NCBI GenBank assembly: GCA_025454375.1
Contig: JALOOO010000024.1
Location: 1 to 44,664 of the forward strand
Reading direction: 5' to 3'
DNA length: 44,664 bases
From: Leptolyngbya sp. Prado105
Lineage (GTDB): Bacteria; Cyanobacteriota; Cyanobacteriia; Leptolyngbyales; Leptolyngbyaceae
The position numbers and the translations under genes are program-made. The notes below the pieces were generated by a model. The model made no database searches. It was not told where the DNA came from and saw nothing but the letters and a program-made list of their open reading frames with translations. Shown here piece by piece: positions 1 to 7,662 of this stretch; positions within the stretch are counted from its first letter, which is position 1; every line of letters begins with the position of its first letter.

Positions 1-1
1 C

Positions 2-1327
2 GAATCTTTTGTCAGTTCAAATCGAGCTTTGCTGACTTCTCCAACCTCGATCGAGTACTCTGCCAAGCACAAGTCCGACCGCAACTCGACCTACACCCAA
101 TTCATCATTGATGCCTTTGAAACAGGGATGGCAGACGGAGCCGCGAACCAACCGATGCGCGGCGAGATCAATGTCACCGAACTTCATGCTTACATTGCTG
201 CTCGGTTACAAGAAACCTTACCTGCGTTACCTCCAACCCTACATAGTCAAGGGCAGGGCTATCTGATGCAGCTTGTCTACGCGCCTTATCTAAATTTTCG
301 GCAAGAAGCAATCAGTCTAGCAAGTCAGGGCGAAATCTCGATCGTTGGACATAACATCTTGCAAGAACTTCGGATCAAAGAAGGCATTCCCGAACATATT
401 GCTAATGCGATTCGAGAAGATGCGCTACTCCCGCATCGCCAACAAGCCCAAAAACAACGCCAGTATGAAAGCATTCGTGAACAGGTAATCCAACGCGAAT
501 CACCACTCAGCGACAACACTCAAGCAGAATTGATGCAGCTTCGGCAGGTCTATGGACTCCAAGAAAATCCCTTTGCCCGTGAGCCGCTGCCTGCTACTTT
601 GGTCAATGAAACGGTCAATGAGACGGTCAATGAGACGGTCAATGAGACGACGGCTCCTATGGCTGAAGCAATCGAAGCACCTGTTGATAGTGATGTGCCC
701 GTTGAAGCACCGACAACAGGCGGTCGGCTGACTCAGTTTCTAAGAGATCGGCGAATCTTACAATCTCCAGATGAAGCAGTCGAACCTGCACCCGGTTCAG
801 CCTCTCATTTTCTCCAAGAACGCGGAATCTCTCCCGAACTCTTCCGCCTTGGACTCGCAAGCTTAGCGGTTCTCGCACTCCTTGGCGCGGTGCTTTGGGC
901 ATTGTTCCAACCCTTTCCGGATTCGCGCCCTCGGATTACAACGGCCGATGGTTGGTTCGAGGAAGGGATTCGCAATGCTGAATCTGGGAATCGCAATGCG
1001 GCGATCGAAGCTTACACAAACGCGCTCAATCTCAGCCCAACTCCTGCGAATCGTGCTGCTAACCTCTACTACAACCGAGGTGTTGAATACGCGAAAAATA
1101 ATAATCTCGATCAAGCCTTTGCGGACTATAACGAAGCCATTCGACTCGATCCGAAACTAGCTGATGCTTACTTTAATCGTGCCAATATTGCAGCAAAGAG
1201 AGGCGATCGCGGTTCTGCTATCAAAGACTATCGGGCTGCGGCTCGTCTCTATCAAGCTCAAAACGCAAAAGAGCTAGAACAGAGCGCTCAAAATGCGATT
1301 CGCGCACTAGAGCAATCTCCGACCTAG
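2..1327 (+). CDS. Caspase-like/TPR membrane protein, 3' part
   Basis: The reading frame is already open at the window edge, so the true start lies upstream; the first in-frame start here is a TTG at 29. The first ~50 residues resemble the end of a caspase-fold (peptidase C14) domain, with a Gly-Glu-Ile-Asn-Val-Thr-Glu-Leu segment near residue 46 before a Tyr-rich helix. A charged helical stretch (to about residue 185) resembles a spacer seen in cyanobacterial multidomain proteins. Then come four VNET repeats, a hydrophobic membrane segment at about 271-292, and about three TPR repeats (308-425). The likely topology is one membrane pass with the TPRs on the far side, serving as a protein-docking surface. 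The catalytic His/Cys would lie upstream and cannot be checked. The TPR and membrane calls are firm; the caspase assignment is an inference. Confidence 0.7.
   Translation, partial: ESFVSSNRALLTSPTSIEYSAKHKSDRNSTYTQFIIDAFETGMADGAANQPMRGEINVTELHAYIAARLQETLPALPPTLHSQGQGYLMQLVYAPYLNFRQEAISLASQGEISIVGHNILQELRIKEGIPEHIANAIREDALLPHRQQAQKQRQYESIREQVIQRESPLSDNTQAELMQLRQVYGLQENPFAREPLPATLVNETVNETVNETVNETTAPMAEAIEAPVDSDVPVEAPTTGGRLTQFLRDRRILQSPDEAVEPAPGSASHFLQERGISPELFRLGLASLAVLALLGAVLWALFQPFPDSRPRITTADGWFEEGIRNAESGNRNAAIEAYTNALNLSPTPANRAANLYYNRGVEYAKNNNLDQAFADYNEAIRLDPKLADAYFNRANIAAKRGDRGSAIKDYRAAARLYQAQNAKELEQSAQNAIRALEQSPT
602..649 (+). repeat. 12-bp tandem repeat x4 (VNET codons)
   Basis: Four head-to-tail copies of GTCAATGARACG lie inside the preceding gene and encode (VNET)4 in the linker before the membrane segment. 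The period is a multiple of three, so copy-number change would alter linker length without breaking the frame. Confidence 0.9.
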
Positions 1328-1342
1328 AGGGAGGTTAAAATC

Positions 1343-2536
1343 TCAACAAACGGATAGCGCTTGCTCAATTCCACCCCAACGTTCATAAACCTGGAGTAAC
1401 TCATCCGCCATGCGATCGCGATTAAATTTCTCGATCGCACTTCGTCGCGCATTTTGTCCCAATTCTTGGCGCAGTTGAGCATTTTGAATCAATTGCCTCA
1501 ACGCCTGAACCAGTGCTGCAACATCTCCCGGAGGAACTGCGATCGCATCATATTGATTCGTGATTAGCTCTGCCGCTCCCCCTGTATTCGTAACAATTAC
1601 AGCCTTCCCAAATGCCATCGCTTCAGCAATCACGAAGCCAAAAGGCTCTGGCTGAGTACTGGCGTGAACGATGATGTCGAGGTTTTGATAGATAGAAGCG
1701 GTCTCTGGTTGAAACCCAACAAATTCTACAACTCGCTCTAATCCGAGGTTTTTAACCTGATTCTGAAGTTCCGCAAATGAAACCTGTAAGCCTGAAGTGC
1801 GACAGATCGGCGCACCGACAATCTGAAATTGCACCGGAACATCTGACATGACTTGGGCTGCTGCTTGCAGAAAAATGTCATGTCCTTTCCAGCGTGCAAA
1901 GCTTGCAACTAAGCCAATTCTGACGACTTGCGATCGCACGCCTTCAACCCGAAAGTAATGTGAATCGATCGCAGGATAAATAACTTGAATCGGTGCTTTG
2001 ATCAAAGATTCAGCATCCTGTTTCACAGCATGAGAAAGCGCGATCGCGCCACTAGTCGATCGACTCAGACCCTTCAAAACTCTTGCCATAATCGGACGAG
2101 TGCTATAAAAGTCTTGAATATGCCAAATCACTGGACAATTCAACCGACCGAGTAAGCCGAGTAAAACATGAGCTTTTATCCCATTTGAGTGAATCAAATC
2201 CGGTTGAATTCTCTGAATCAAATGCTGGAGGCGTTTTAGGTAGTTCAGCAGTGCAGGGGTCAATTTAGCAATGGTTAGTAACGTTTTACTGAGTTGCACA
2301 AGGTGCTGCTTCCCTTTGAGATGACTATCTCCCAAGTGAGCGATCGAAGTCGGCATTGATAAGCAAATGACCTGAATCCCTAAGCTCTCTCCTGCTGCAA
2401 TTAAAGCTCCCGCAGAACCCACGACGAGAGTAATTTCGATCCCTGGGCGGCGCGATCGAATGGCTGCGATCGTACTGAGTAAAATCCGTTCTGATCTACC
2501 TATAACGCCCACAGGGTTGAAAAATAGTACTTTCAT
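1343..2536 (-). CDS. Glycosyltransferase family 4 (GT-B fold)
   Basis: A 397-residue GT4 enzyme that should move a sugar from a nucleotide donor onto a glycan or lipid. The N-terminal Rossmann half begins MKVLFFNPVG, with a glycine-rich acceptor-side motif (VGVIGRSE). The C-terminal donor half has the E-x7-E signature (EPFGFVIAEAMAFG) followed by TNTGGAAELI. The ATG at 2536 is chosen because AGGAG sits four bases upstream; an open frame continues further 5' to 2578 without a comparable ribosome site. It converges with the TPR gene (15-bp gap). Acceptor and donor cannot be read from sequence. Two more GT4 genes and a GT2 gene occur nearby but are not contiguous with it, so this is not a compact polysaccharide cluster. 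Confidence 0.88.
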   Translation of the reverse strand: MKVLFFNPVGVIGRSERILLSTIAAIRSRRPGIEITLVVGSAGALIAAGESLGIQVICLSMPTSIAHLGDSHLKGKQHLVQLSKTLLTIAKLTPALLNYLKRLQHLIQRIQPDLIHSNGIKAHVLLGLLGRLNCPVIWHIQDFYSTRPIMARVLKGLSRSTSGAIALSHAVKQDAESLIKAPIQVIYPAIDSHYFRVEGVRSQVVRIGLVASFARWKGHDIFLQAAAQVMSDVPVQFQIVGAPICRTSGLQVSFAELQNQVKNLGLERVVEFVGFQPETASIYQNLDIIVHASTQPEPFGFVIAEAMAFGKAVIVTNTGGAAELITNQYDAIAVPPGDVAALVQALRQLIQNAQLRQELGQNARRSAIEKFNRDRMADELLQVYERWGGIEQALSVC

Positions 2537-2599
2537 TGCGCTCCTAATTGAAGATTGGACAGTAAACTGCTGCACCATTCACAACTTCTCGAAACATAG

Positions 2600-2848
2600 G
2601 CAGATCACTTACAATCACGATCATCCCGCAAGCGAGAGCTTCTACTTAAAGAAATCCAAACTCTTCTACACTGTGAACTTAAGTCGATTTTCTGTGATGC
2701 TATTCGTCTATCTTCTGCTGAAATTGCAGAAATCCATCAGGTTGTGTCCAGTATTTCACGCCGTTTTAATCGCAGAGTCCGTGAGAGTACTGAATCTCTC
2801 ATCCTGAAAAATACTGACAATCCGGGGATATCACAGAGTGTAACTTAA
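2600..2848 (+). other. Open frame without a start codon, possible gene remnant
   Basis: Between the divergent glycosyltransferase genes, this frame stays open for about 82 codons and reads like a charged helical protein (segments such as KRELLLKEIQTLL and SRRFNRRVREST). It has no ATG, and no GTG or TTG before its last third. A TAG precedes it at 2597. It could be the remains of a small gene or a chance frame in AT-rich DNA. No family was recognised. The rest of the 2537-3163 gap holds the hairpin at 3062-3101 and nothing else I can name. Confidence 0.2.
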
Positions 2849-3061
2849 TAAGTATCGATTACTGTACTTTTACTGATATTCCTATTTAGTTCTCACATTT
2901 GCATTTGATTCATATGTGTTTTTCCTACTTGGAGCGAATCTTCGTACACCTACTTAGCTCCCATGAAAAAGACCTTTTGAACAGTGCGACTCCTTGCATT
3001 GTTTAGAGCAATCAAGCTTGAGTCATCCATATGATCTGACTTTTTCACGATTTTTTCGCTT

Positions 3062-3101
3062 GCGGTTGCCCACTCAATCCGCAGATTGAATGAGCAACCG
3101 C
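3062..3101. repeat. Large imperfect inverted repeat / hairpin
   Basis: Two 18-base arms (3062-3079 and 3084-3101) pair at 16 of 18 positions around a 4-base loop (CGCA). The hairpin sits about 60 bp upstream of the glycosyltransferase start at 3164. There is no T-run after it, so a simple terminator is unlikely. A regulatory leader hairpin or a mobile-element relic are the alternatives. Confidence 0.6.
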
Positions 3102-3163
3102 GGTATTGACCTCCGAGTTTACTCAGATTGCTTGTCATCGTTCGTCATTCCTGTACTGTCATC

Positions 3164-4405
3164 ATGTCCTACATTCAGACCTCGAAGCGCATTGCAGCCC
3201 TCAGTGTTGGGAGATCTGTCCGCAATGCTCATTCTCCTCTGCGAATTTGTCATCTTTCAAAGTACTATCCCCCCCAACCCGGTGGAATTGAAACGCATGT
3301 GAGGGCGTTAGCCACTTCGCAAGCTGCTTTGGGTGCGCAAGTTGACGTTCTCTGTGTGAATGCTTGCGATGAATCAGGCAACGAATCGCATCAAACCCAC
3401 ACGATCGAAGAACTCGATCTCAATGTGCGTGTGATTCGATTCGGACGAATTCTAAATGCAGCGCGAGTGGACATCTTTACAAATTTTTCTCAGTATTTTG
3501 GGGGGCGAGGGACTTCCTACGATATTGTTCATTTACATACACCTAATCCTGGAATGGGACTGCATTGGTCGCTTGCGCATTCGTCGGTTCCGCTGATTGT
3601 GACGCACCATAGCGATATTGTGAAGCAGCGAGTGCTAAAGCATATGATCAATCCTGTCTTGAATCATATTTATCATTACGCATCACGGGTACTGATTAGC
3701 AGTCCAACTTATCTAGCAGGTTCAGAGTTTTTACGCCCTTACCACGATCGAGTTCAAGTTTTGCCCTTTGGGATTGATTTGTCGATTTATCGTCAGCCGA
3801 GTCCAACGGCTATCGCGTATGAAAAGCAATTTAGATCGATCTATTCGGGCCCAATTTGGTTATGCGTTGGGCGATTAGTTTATTACAAAGCGCTTCATGT
3901 TGCGATCTCAGCACTTCGGACTGTTCCAGGCACATTAGTAGTAATTGGCAAAGGTGAGCTAGCAGGATCTCTGCGACAACATGCTTTAGATCTCGGTGTC
4001 AGCGATCGAGTTGTTTTTAAGCCGTATGCTAGCCAAGATGAACTCGTCGGCGCATACCGGGCGGCGACTGCACTTTGGTTTCCCTCGAATGCTCGAAGTG
4101 AAGCATTTGGAGTCGTTCAAGTTGAGGCAATGGCGAGTGGCTGCCCGGTGATTAATGCCGCCATTCCAAATAGCGGAGTCACTTGGGTCAGTCGCGGAGG
4201 AATTGAAGGGTTAACCATTCCAATGAATGATGCTTGGGCATTGTCAGATGCAGCGAATCGATTGTTGAGAGAGCCACAGTTGCGAGGAAAGCTATCGATT
4301 GCCAGCCGAGCGAGATCGCTGCAATTTGATCAAGAGGTGATGGCGCGGGAAAGTTTGCATATTTACGAGCAAGCGATCGATAACGCGAAGTGCTACCCCC
4401 TTTAG
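3164..4405 (+). CDS. Glycosyltransferase family 4
   Basis: A GT4 enzyme of 413 residues. After a ~30-residue basic leader, the catalytic core starts at ICHLSKYYPPQPGGIETHVR, whose GG(I/V)E motif is typical of the acceptor-side domain. The donor half carries CVGRLVYYKALHVAI and the E-x7-E motif EAFGVVQVEAMASG. It is predicted to be soluble or peripherally membrane-associated. The ATG at 3164 is preferred; a TTG at 3128 in the same frame has no ribosome site, and 3164 itself has only a weak one. It is divergent from the GT4 gene at 1343-2536 and is not its close copy. Substrate unknown. Confidence 0.85.
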   Translation: MSYIQTSKRIAALSVGRSVRNAHSPLRICHLSKYYPPQPGGIETHVRALATSQAALGAQVDVLCVNACDESGNESHQTHTIEELDLNVRVIRFGRILNAARVDIFTNFSQYFGGRGTSYDIVHLHTPNPGMGLHWSLAHSSVPLIVTHHSDIVKQRVLKHMINPVLNHIYHYASRVLISSPTYLAGSEFLRPYHDRVQVLPFGIDLSIYRQPSPTAIAYEKQFRSIYSGPIWLCVGRLVYYKALHVAISALRTVPGTLVVIGKGELAGSLRQHALDLGVSDRVVFKPYASQDELVGAYRAATALWFPSNARSEAFGVVQVEAMASGCPVINAAIPNSGVTWVSRGGIEGLTIPMNDAWALSDAANRLLREPQLRGKLSIASRARSLQFDQEVMARESLHIYEQAIDNAKCYPL

Positions 4406-4426
4406 AAGTGTCAGAAGGAGTTGAGC

Positions 4427-4456
4427 AAGCTTTTGCCTTCAGGAGATTAAAAGCTT
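4427..4456 (+). terminator. Possible terminator hairpin
   Basis: AAGCTTTT and AAAAGCTT form an 8-bp perfect stem with a 14-base loop just after the glycosyltransferase stop. The following bases are only modestly T-rich, so the call is tentative. Confidence 0.4.
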
Positions 4457-4628
4457 ATTAGGCGTTGCTGAATGGAGGCATGAATCCCGGATTTGCCAAA
4501 CGGTGTGGTTTGCGAGATTCAGAATTGCCCCCAGACCCGCATCACTTGCTTTAAGTTGGAAGGTAAGGGGTACGATTTATCCTGAGATCAACTGATTTAG
4601 GGCTGCAATGGGGCTGAGCTAGGTAAAT

Positions 4629-5612
4629 CTAAGGCTTGCCCCCGGTCTGGCTCGCCAATGTTGCTCGAATCTGCCGCAACGTATTTCCTAGAATCTGGAA
4701 CTCTGGATTCTTAGATAAAGCAAGTAGCGCAGATCCATTCGTCTCATTCACAAGCCTGTTATAAGACTGAATCGCCAGTTTCAGCCCATTCATATTGAGA
4801 GTTGTACAAGCCACAGCACTCTCTCCGCACCCTGCTAGCATCGATTCAGTTGCAATCAACGATTCAGTCAAACTTTGAGACAATTGCTCGATCTCAGCTA
4901 AGGTGAGATTAATCTGACCCAGCGACAGCACCATTTTTGTTGCAGCTTGCAGCGTAAACGATGACGCATTCGCGAGATCCAATGCAGAAATTAACCCTGC
5001 TAGTACCGCAGCTACATCCGCATTTGGCGCAAGAATTGTCTCAGTCTTGGGATTTCCAGTCGCATCTTTCGAGGTAAATTGTAGTTCTACTTGACCCTCA
5101 GATTTTGGCAAAATCTCCACTCGCATCTCACGCGAAACGCCTTGACGATCGTTGCCAAAGATTCTAAATTGCCCATTCTGATTACCCAGTGTATTCACAT
5201 ATCGAGCAAATCGAGCCGCAATACTTCCCGGCATACTGTCATCACGCTGCAAATCCAAGCGCACCAAGCCTAGAGACTCAGGCTCGATTCCAGGCTCATT
5301 CGGCGGCACAGCAGATTGAGAAATCGTCGCTTTCAGTTTACCGATCGCTTCGTTATAGCGATACAACCGACCCGTCGATTGCAAAATCTCTGCAATCGTT
5401 CTTTGAGATGGATTTCCGGATCGCAACGCTTGTAGAATTCTGAGAATATCTTGAGTAAATTGAGGTGGAAGACTCGGCGGCACAATCTCAGAGCCTGGAG
5501 TGAGTCCATTCGAGCCACGAGGAGTATGTGCCAGACTGGGCTGCGCGATCGACAACAGCAAGATTGCACCGATAGCAAAAGCTCGCTTCAAAGAAACAAC
5601 TGTTTGATCCAT
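4629..5612 (-). CDS. Secreted protein of unknown function
   Basis: 327 residues with a clear signal peptide: basic start (SLKRAF), hydrophobic core AIGAILLLSIAQPSLA, and likely cleavage after Ala-His-Thr or just before. No domain was recognised. The mature part has a Pro-rich N-terminus, a central beta-like segment (QVELQFTSKDATG) and a helical C-terminal half with two cysteines close together (CGESAVACTT), possibly a disulfide. It lies 15 bp downstream of the beta-barrel-like gene at 5628-6782 on the same strand, so the two are almost certainly co-transcribed and probably act together at the cell envelope. No function is proposed. Confidence 0.75.
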   Translation of the reverse strand: MDQTVVSLKRAFAIGAILLLSIAQPSLAHTPRGSNGLTPGSEIVPPSLPPQFTQDILRILQALRSGNPSQRTIAEILQSTGRLYRYNEAIGKLKATISQSAVPPNEPGIEPESLGLVRLDLQRDDSMPGSIAARFARYVNTLGNQNGQFRIFGNDRQGVSREMRVEILPKSEGQVELQFTSKDATGNPKTETILAPNADVAAVLAGLISALDLANASSFTLQAATKMVLSLGQINLTLAEIEQLSQSLTESLIATESMLAGCGESAVACTTLNMNGLKLAIQSYNRLVNETNGSALLALSKNPEFQILGNTLRQIRATLASQTGGKP

Positions 5613-5627
5613 AAGATTGACTAAAAT

Positions 5628-6782
5628 TTAGTACCGATAGCCTGCATAGTTAAACCCATACCCAATCCCGAACGAGAACAACGTATTGTTATCATTCCGG
5701 TTTAGAACATTTCCGACCACAAAGGTTAAGAACAGTGGCGTAGTCTTCAACGGCACATAGGAAACCCCCAAGTTCAGGTCTTGTCCTGTCCAGCTTGCAA
5801 TCACAGATGCCTGCGAAACAACGCGCAATCCAGCACTGGCAAACACACCCACACCGCCCCTGCGATTTTCAACATTCTTAAAAGACCGAAATCGTCCGCC
5901 ACCTACTCCCAACGTCACGGTCAGAGGTAAGGAATTCGTTGGGTCTTGTGGACGCAGATCAAAGATTTTACTTGCAACGCCATAGAAGGTCGAAACGGTA
6001 TCTCGATTTTCATCACCCCACGTGATGCCTTCGTCTAGTCCAATTGCGATCGCAGCTTTTCCAGGCAAAGCACGATGGAGTTTCAGCCCAACATCGCCAT
6101 TTTGTCCAAACCGTCTCAAACTTCCAATGTTTGCATTCACTTCTAGCCCAATTGCCCGCTCAGAATCGCCCAAGCCGAATCCCGCACTCAATGCCCCATC
6201 CGCTTCATTCACTCTCGGTCTACGATTTGAGAAGGCAAGCCCAACAAAAGCATCTCCAAAATTCGCGCCAAATGCACTAGGAACGCCAACAGTCGATCCC
6301 GGAGAATAAGCGGGAATTCGCAGTTCAGTTAAGGGTTCAATCGTTAACTGTTGGCGTAAGCTATCGACATTTTCACTGGCTTGGGCAATAGAATGGTCTT
6401 CTGGCAGATCTGCAAGTAATTGACTCGCGCTCCCGTGCTTTTGAGTCTTCAAAAAGTCTTCTTTAGCCAAACTTGCTGCGCGAATCGGTGGCTCAGGCTT
6501 TGAGAACTCAATCCTGCTGGATTCAGCTATGGGAGTTGCCTTGAGCCAAGCAGGACGTTTAAGACTTTCCAGGTCGGATTGCGGCTTTTCAGACTGCGGC
6601 TTTTTAGAGATGAGATCGTCCGGTCTGACAATGACGTTTGGCTCGGGATTGATCGTTCTCGTTGAGGTTGCACTCGCAACTAAGCTCATCCCCCCAAATT
6701 CAGCAAAGAGGAAACTGAATGCGAAACATCGAACCCAGAGGATTGACATCCAGAGGTGTGAACTTAAGTAGGAGATCTTCAT
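5628..6782 (-). CDS. Outer-membrane beta-barrel-like protein
   Basis: 384 residues from the ATG at 6782; an open frame runs further upstream but has no better start. An N-terminal hydrophobic stretch (about 12-38) works as a signal peptide and ends near SLVASATS. A Pro/Ser/Lys-rich linker follows (to ~150). The C-terminal ~200 residues show alternating hydrophobic and Gly-rich strands (VGLAFSNRRPRVN, FGIGYGFNYAGYRY) and end in an aromatic residue, as outer-membrane barrels do. It is the first gene of a two-gene operon with 4629-5612. No specific porin family was recognised. The barrel is an inference from strand pattern and the C-terminal aromatic residue. Confidence 0.68.
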   Translation of the reverse strand: MKISYLSSHLWMSILWVRCFAFSFLFAEFGGMSLVASATSTRTINPEPNVIVRPDDLISKKPQSEKPQSDLESLKRPAWLKATPIAESSRIEFSKPEPPIRAASLAKEDFLKTQKHGSASQLLADLPEDHSIAQASENVDSLRQQLTIEPLTELRIPAYSPGSTVGVPSAFGANFGDAFVGLAFSNRRPRVNEADGALSAGFGLGDSERAIGLEVNANIGSLRRFGQNGDVGLKLHRALPGKAAIAIGLDEGITWGDENRDTVSTFYGVASKIFDLRPQDPTNSLPLTVTLGVGGGRFRSFKNVENRRGGVGVFASAGLRVVSQASVIASWTGQDLNLGVSYVPLKTTPLFLTFVVGNVLNRNDNNTLFSFGIGYGFNYAGYRY

Positions 6783-6992
6783 AGATATGGGGCTTTTGTC
6801 TTTATCGGGTTGGGAAAGGGATTCAAATCGGATCTGCACCGTCAGTCTACAGAGGGAGTCTCTAGGTATACTCCGTGAATCTGTGTATCTTTTTGAAAAA
6901 AGTGAAAAATCAGAGAGTGTTCCTACTGAAAAGCATCCTCGATCGACGATCCGTAATTTTATCGAGTCCTTCTGGAATTAAGCTTGTGATTT

Positions 6993-7008
6993 TGTAGTTA
7001 GATCTACA
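6993..7008. promoter_or_regulatory. NtcA-like palindrome TGTA-N8-TACA
   Basis: A perfect TGTA-N8-TACA palindrome, matching the consensus for the cyanobacterial nitrogen regulator NtcA (GTAN8TAC). It lies about 110 bp before the L,D-transpeptidase start and in the 336-bp divergent gap 6783-7118. A weak TATTTC box begins 17 bp beyond it. About 0.7 such palindromes are expected by chance in a window of this size, so position is the main support. Confidence 0.4.
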
Positions 7009-7118
7009 AGCTTTTAGGTAGAACGTATTTCAGTTTTGTTCTATCAGGCTGCATCTAAAGCTTAGTCAATCTACTCTATCTATGCTTGTCATCCCTTATG
7101 ATTTTCGGGCTGGCAGTG

Positions 7119-7610
7119 ATGAAAACACGAATTTATACTTCTTTTGCGATCGGTGTCCTGGCAAGTGGTTTATTTTTCGGGGCAACTGTGCCTTTGTCGA
7201 TGCCTGCACAGGCTCAGACGAATTCAATAGAACAAGCAATTTCAACTTACAAAAAAAGCAATCAGCGTTGGATTGAGGTCAATCTAGCGAAACAACGTCT
7301 GTTTGCTTGGGAAGGGAAAAAGCAAGTCTATGCGGTGATTGTTTCGACGGGAAAAGCAAGTACTCCAACTTTAAAGGGAGTGTTTGAGGTTCAATCGCAG
7401 CATCGATTTGCGCGGATGCAGGGTGATGACTACGACATGCCAGATGTGCCTTATACGATGTACTATTCGGGAGGCTATGCAATTCATGGCGCATACTGGC
7501 ACCACAATTTTGGTACACCCGTCAGTCATGGCTGTGTGAATGTTGCAGTCGATCACGCGAAATGGTTGTTCTACTGGGCAGAGGTTGGTACCCCAGTCGT
7601 CGTGCGTTGA
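7119..7610 (+). CDS. L,D-transpeptidase (YkuD domain), exported
   Basis: 163 residues. The start MKTRIYTSF gives a textbook signal peptide (core AIGVLASGLFFGATVPL, cleavage after AQA). The mature protein is a compact YkuD catalytic domain: IEVNLAKQRLFAWEG opens it, and the active-site motif HG-x-SHGCVNV carries the nucleophilic Cys and paired His. It should act in the periplasm, forming or editing peptidoglycan cross-links or attaching proteins. An in-frame ATG at 7098 would add residues before the signal peptide and is less likely. It is a stand-alone transcript, bounded by a strong hairpin shared with the convergent mnmG gene, and has an NtcA-like site upstream. Confidence 0.9.
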   Translation: MKTRIYTSFAIGVLASGLFFGATVPLSMPAQAQTNSIEQAISTYKKSNQRWIEVNLAKQRLFAWEGKKQVYAVIVSTGKASTPTLKGVFEVQSQHRFARMQGDDYDMPDVPYTMYYSGGYAIHGAYWHHNFGTPVSHGCVNVAVDHAKWLFYWAEVGTPVVVR

Positions 7611-7619
7611 TTCTGTAAG

Positions 7620-7658
7620 ATGAGAACTCCGCGTTCTCTAGACACTCGGAGTTCTCAT
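7620..7658. terminator. Bidirectional terminator between ldt and mnmG
   Basis: A 12-bp perfect stem (7620-7631 with 7647-7658) and a 15-base loop lie between two convergent genes, within 52 bp of free DNA. The position fits termination of both. Confidence 0.7.
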
Positions 7659-7662
7659 AAGA

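Noticed and set aside
2460..2807. 115-codon frame over the glycosyltransferase start
   Set aside because: It overlaps the GT4 gene on the opposite strand and is low-complexity; treated as a shadow.
6783..7118. tRNA-like segment near 6815
   Set aside because: A TTCAAATC string is present but the cloverleaf arms do not pair.
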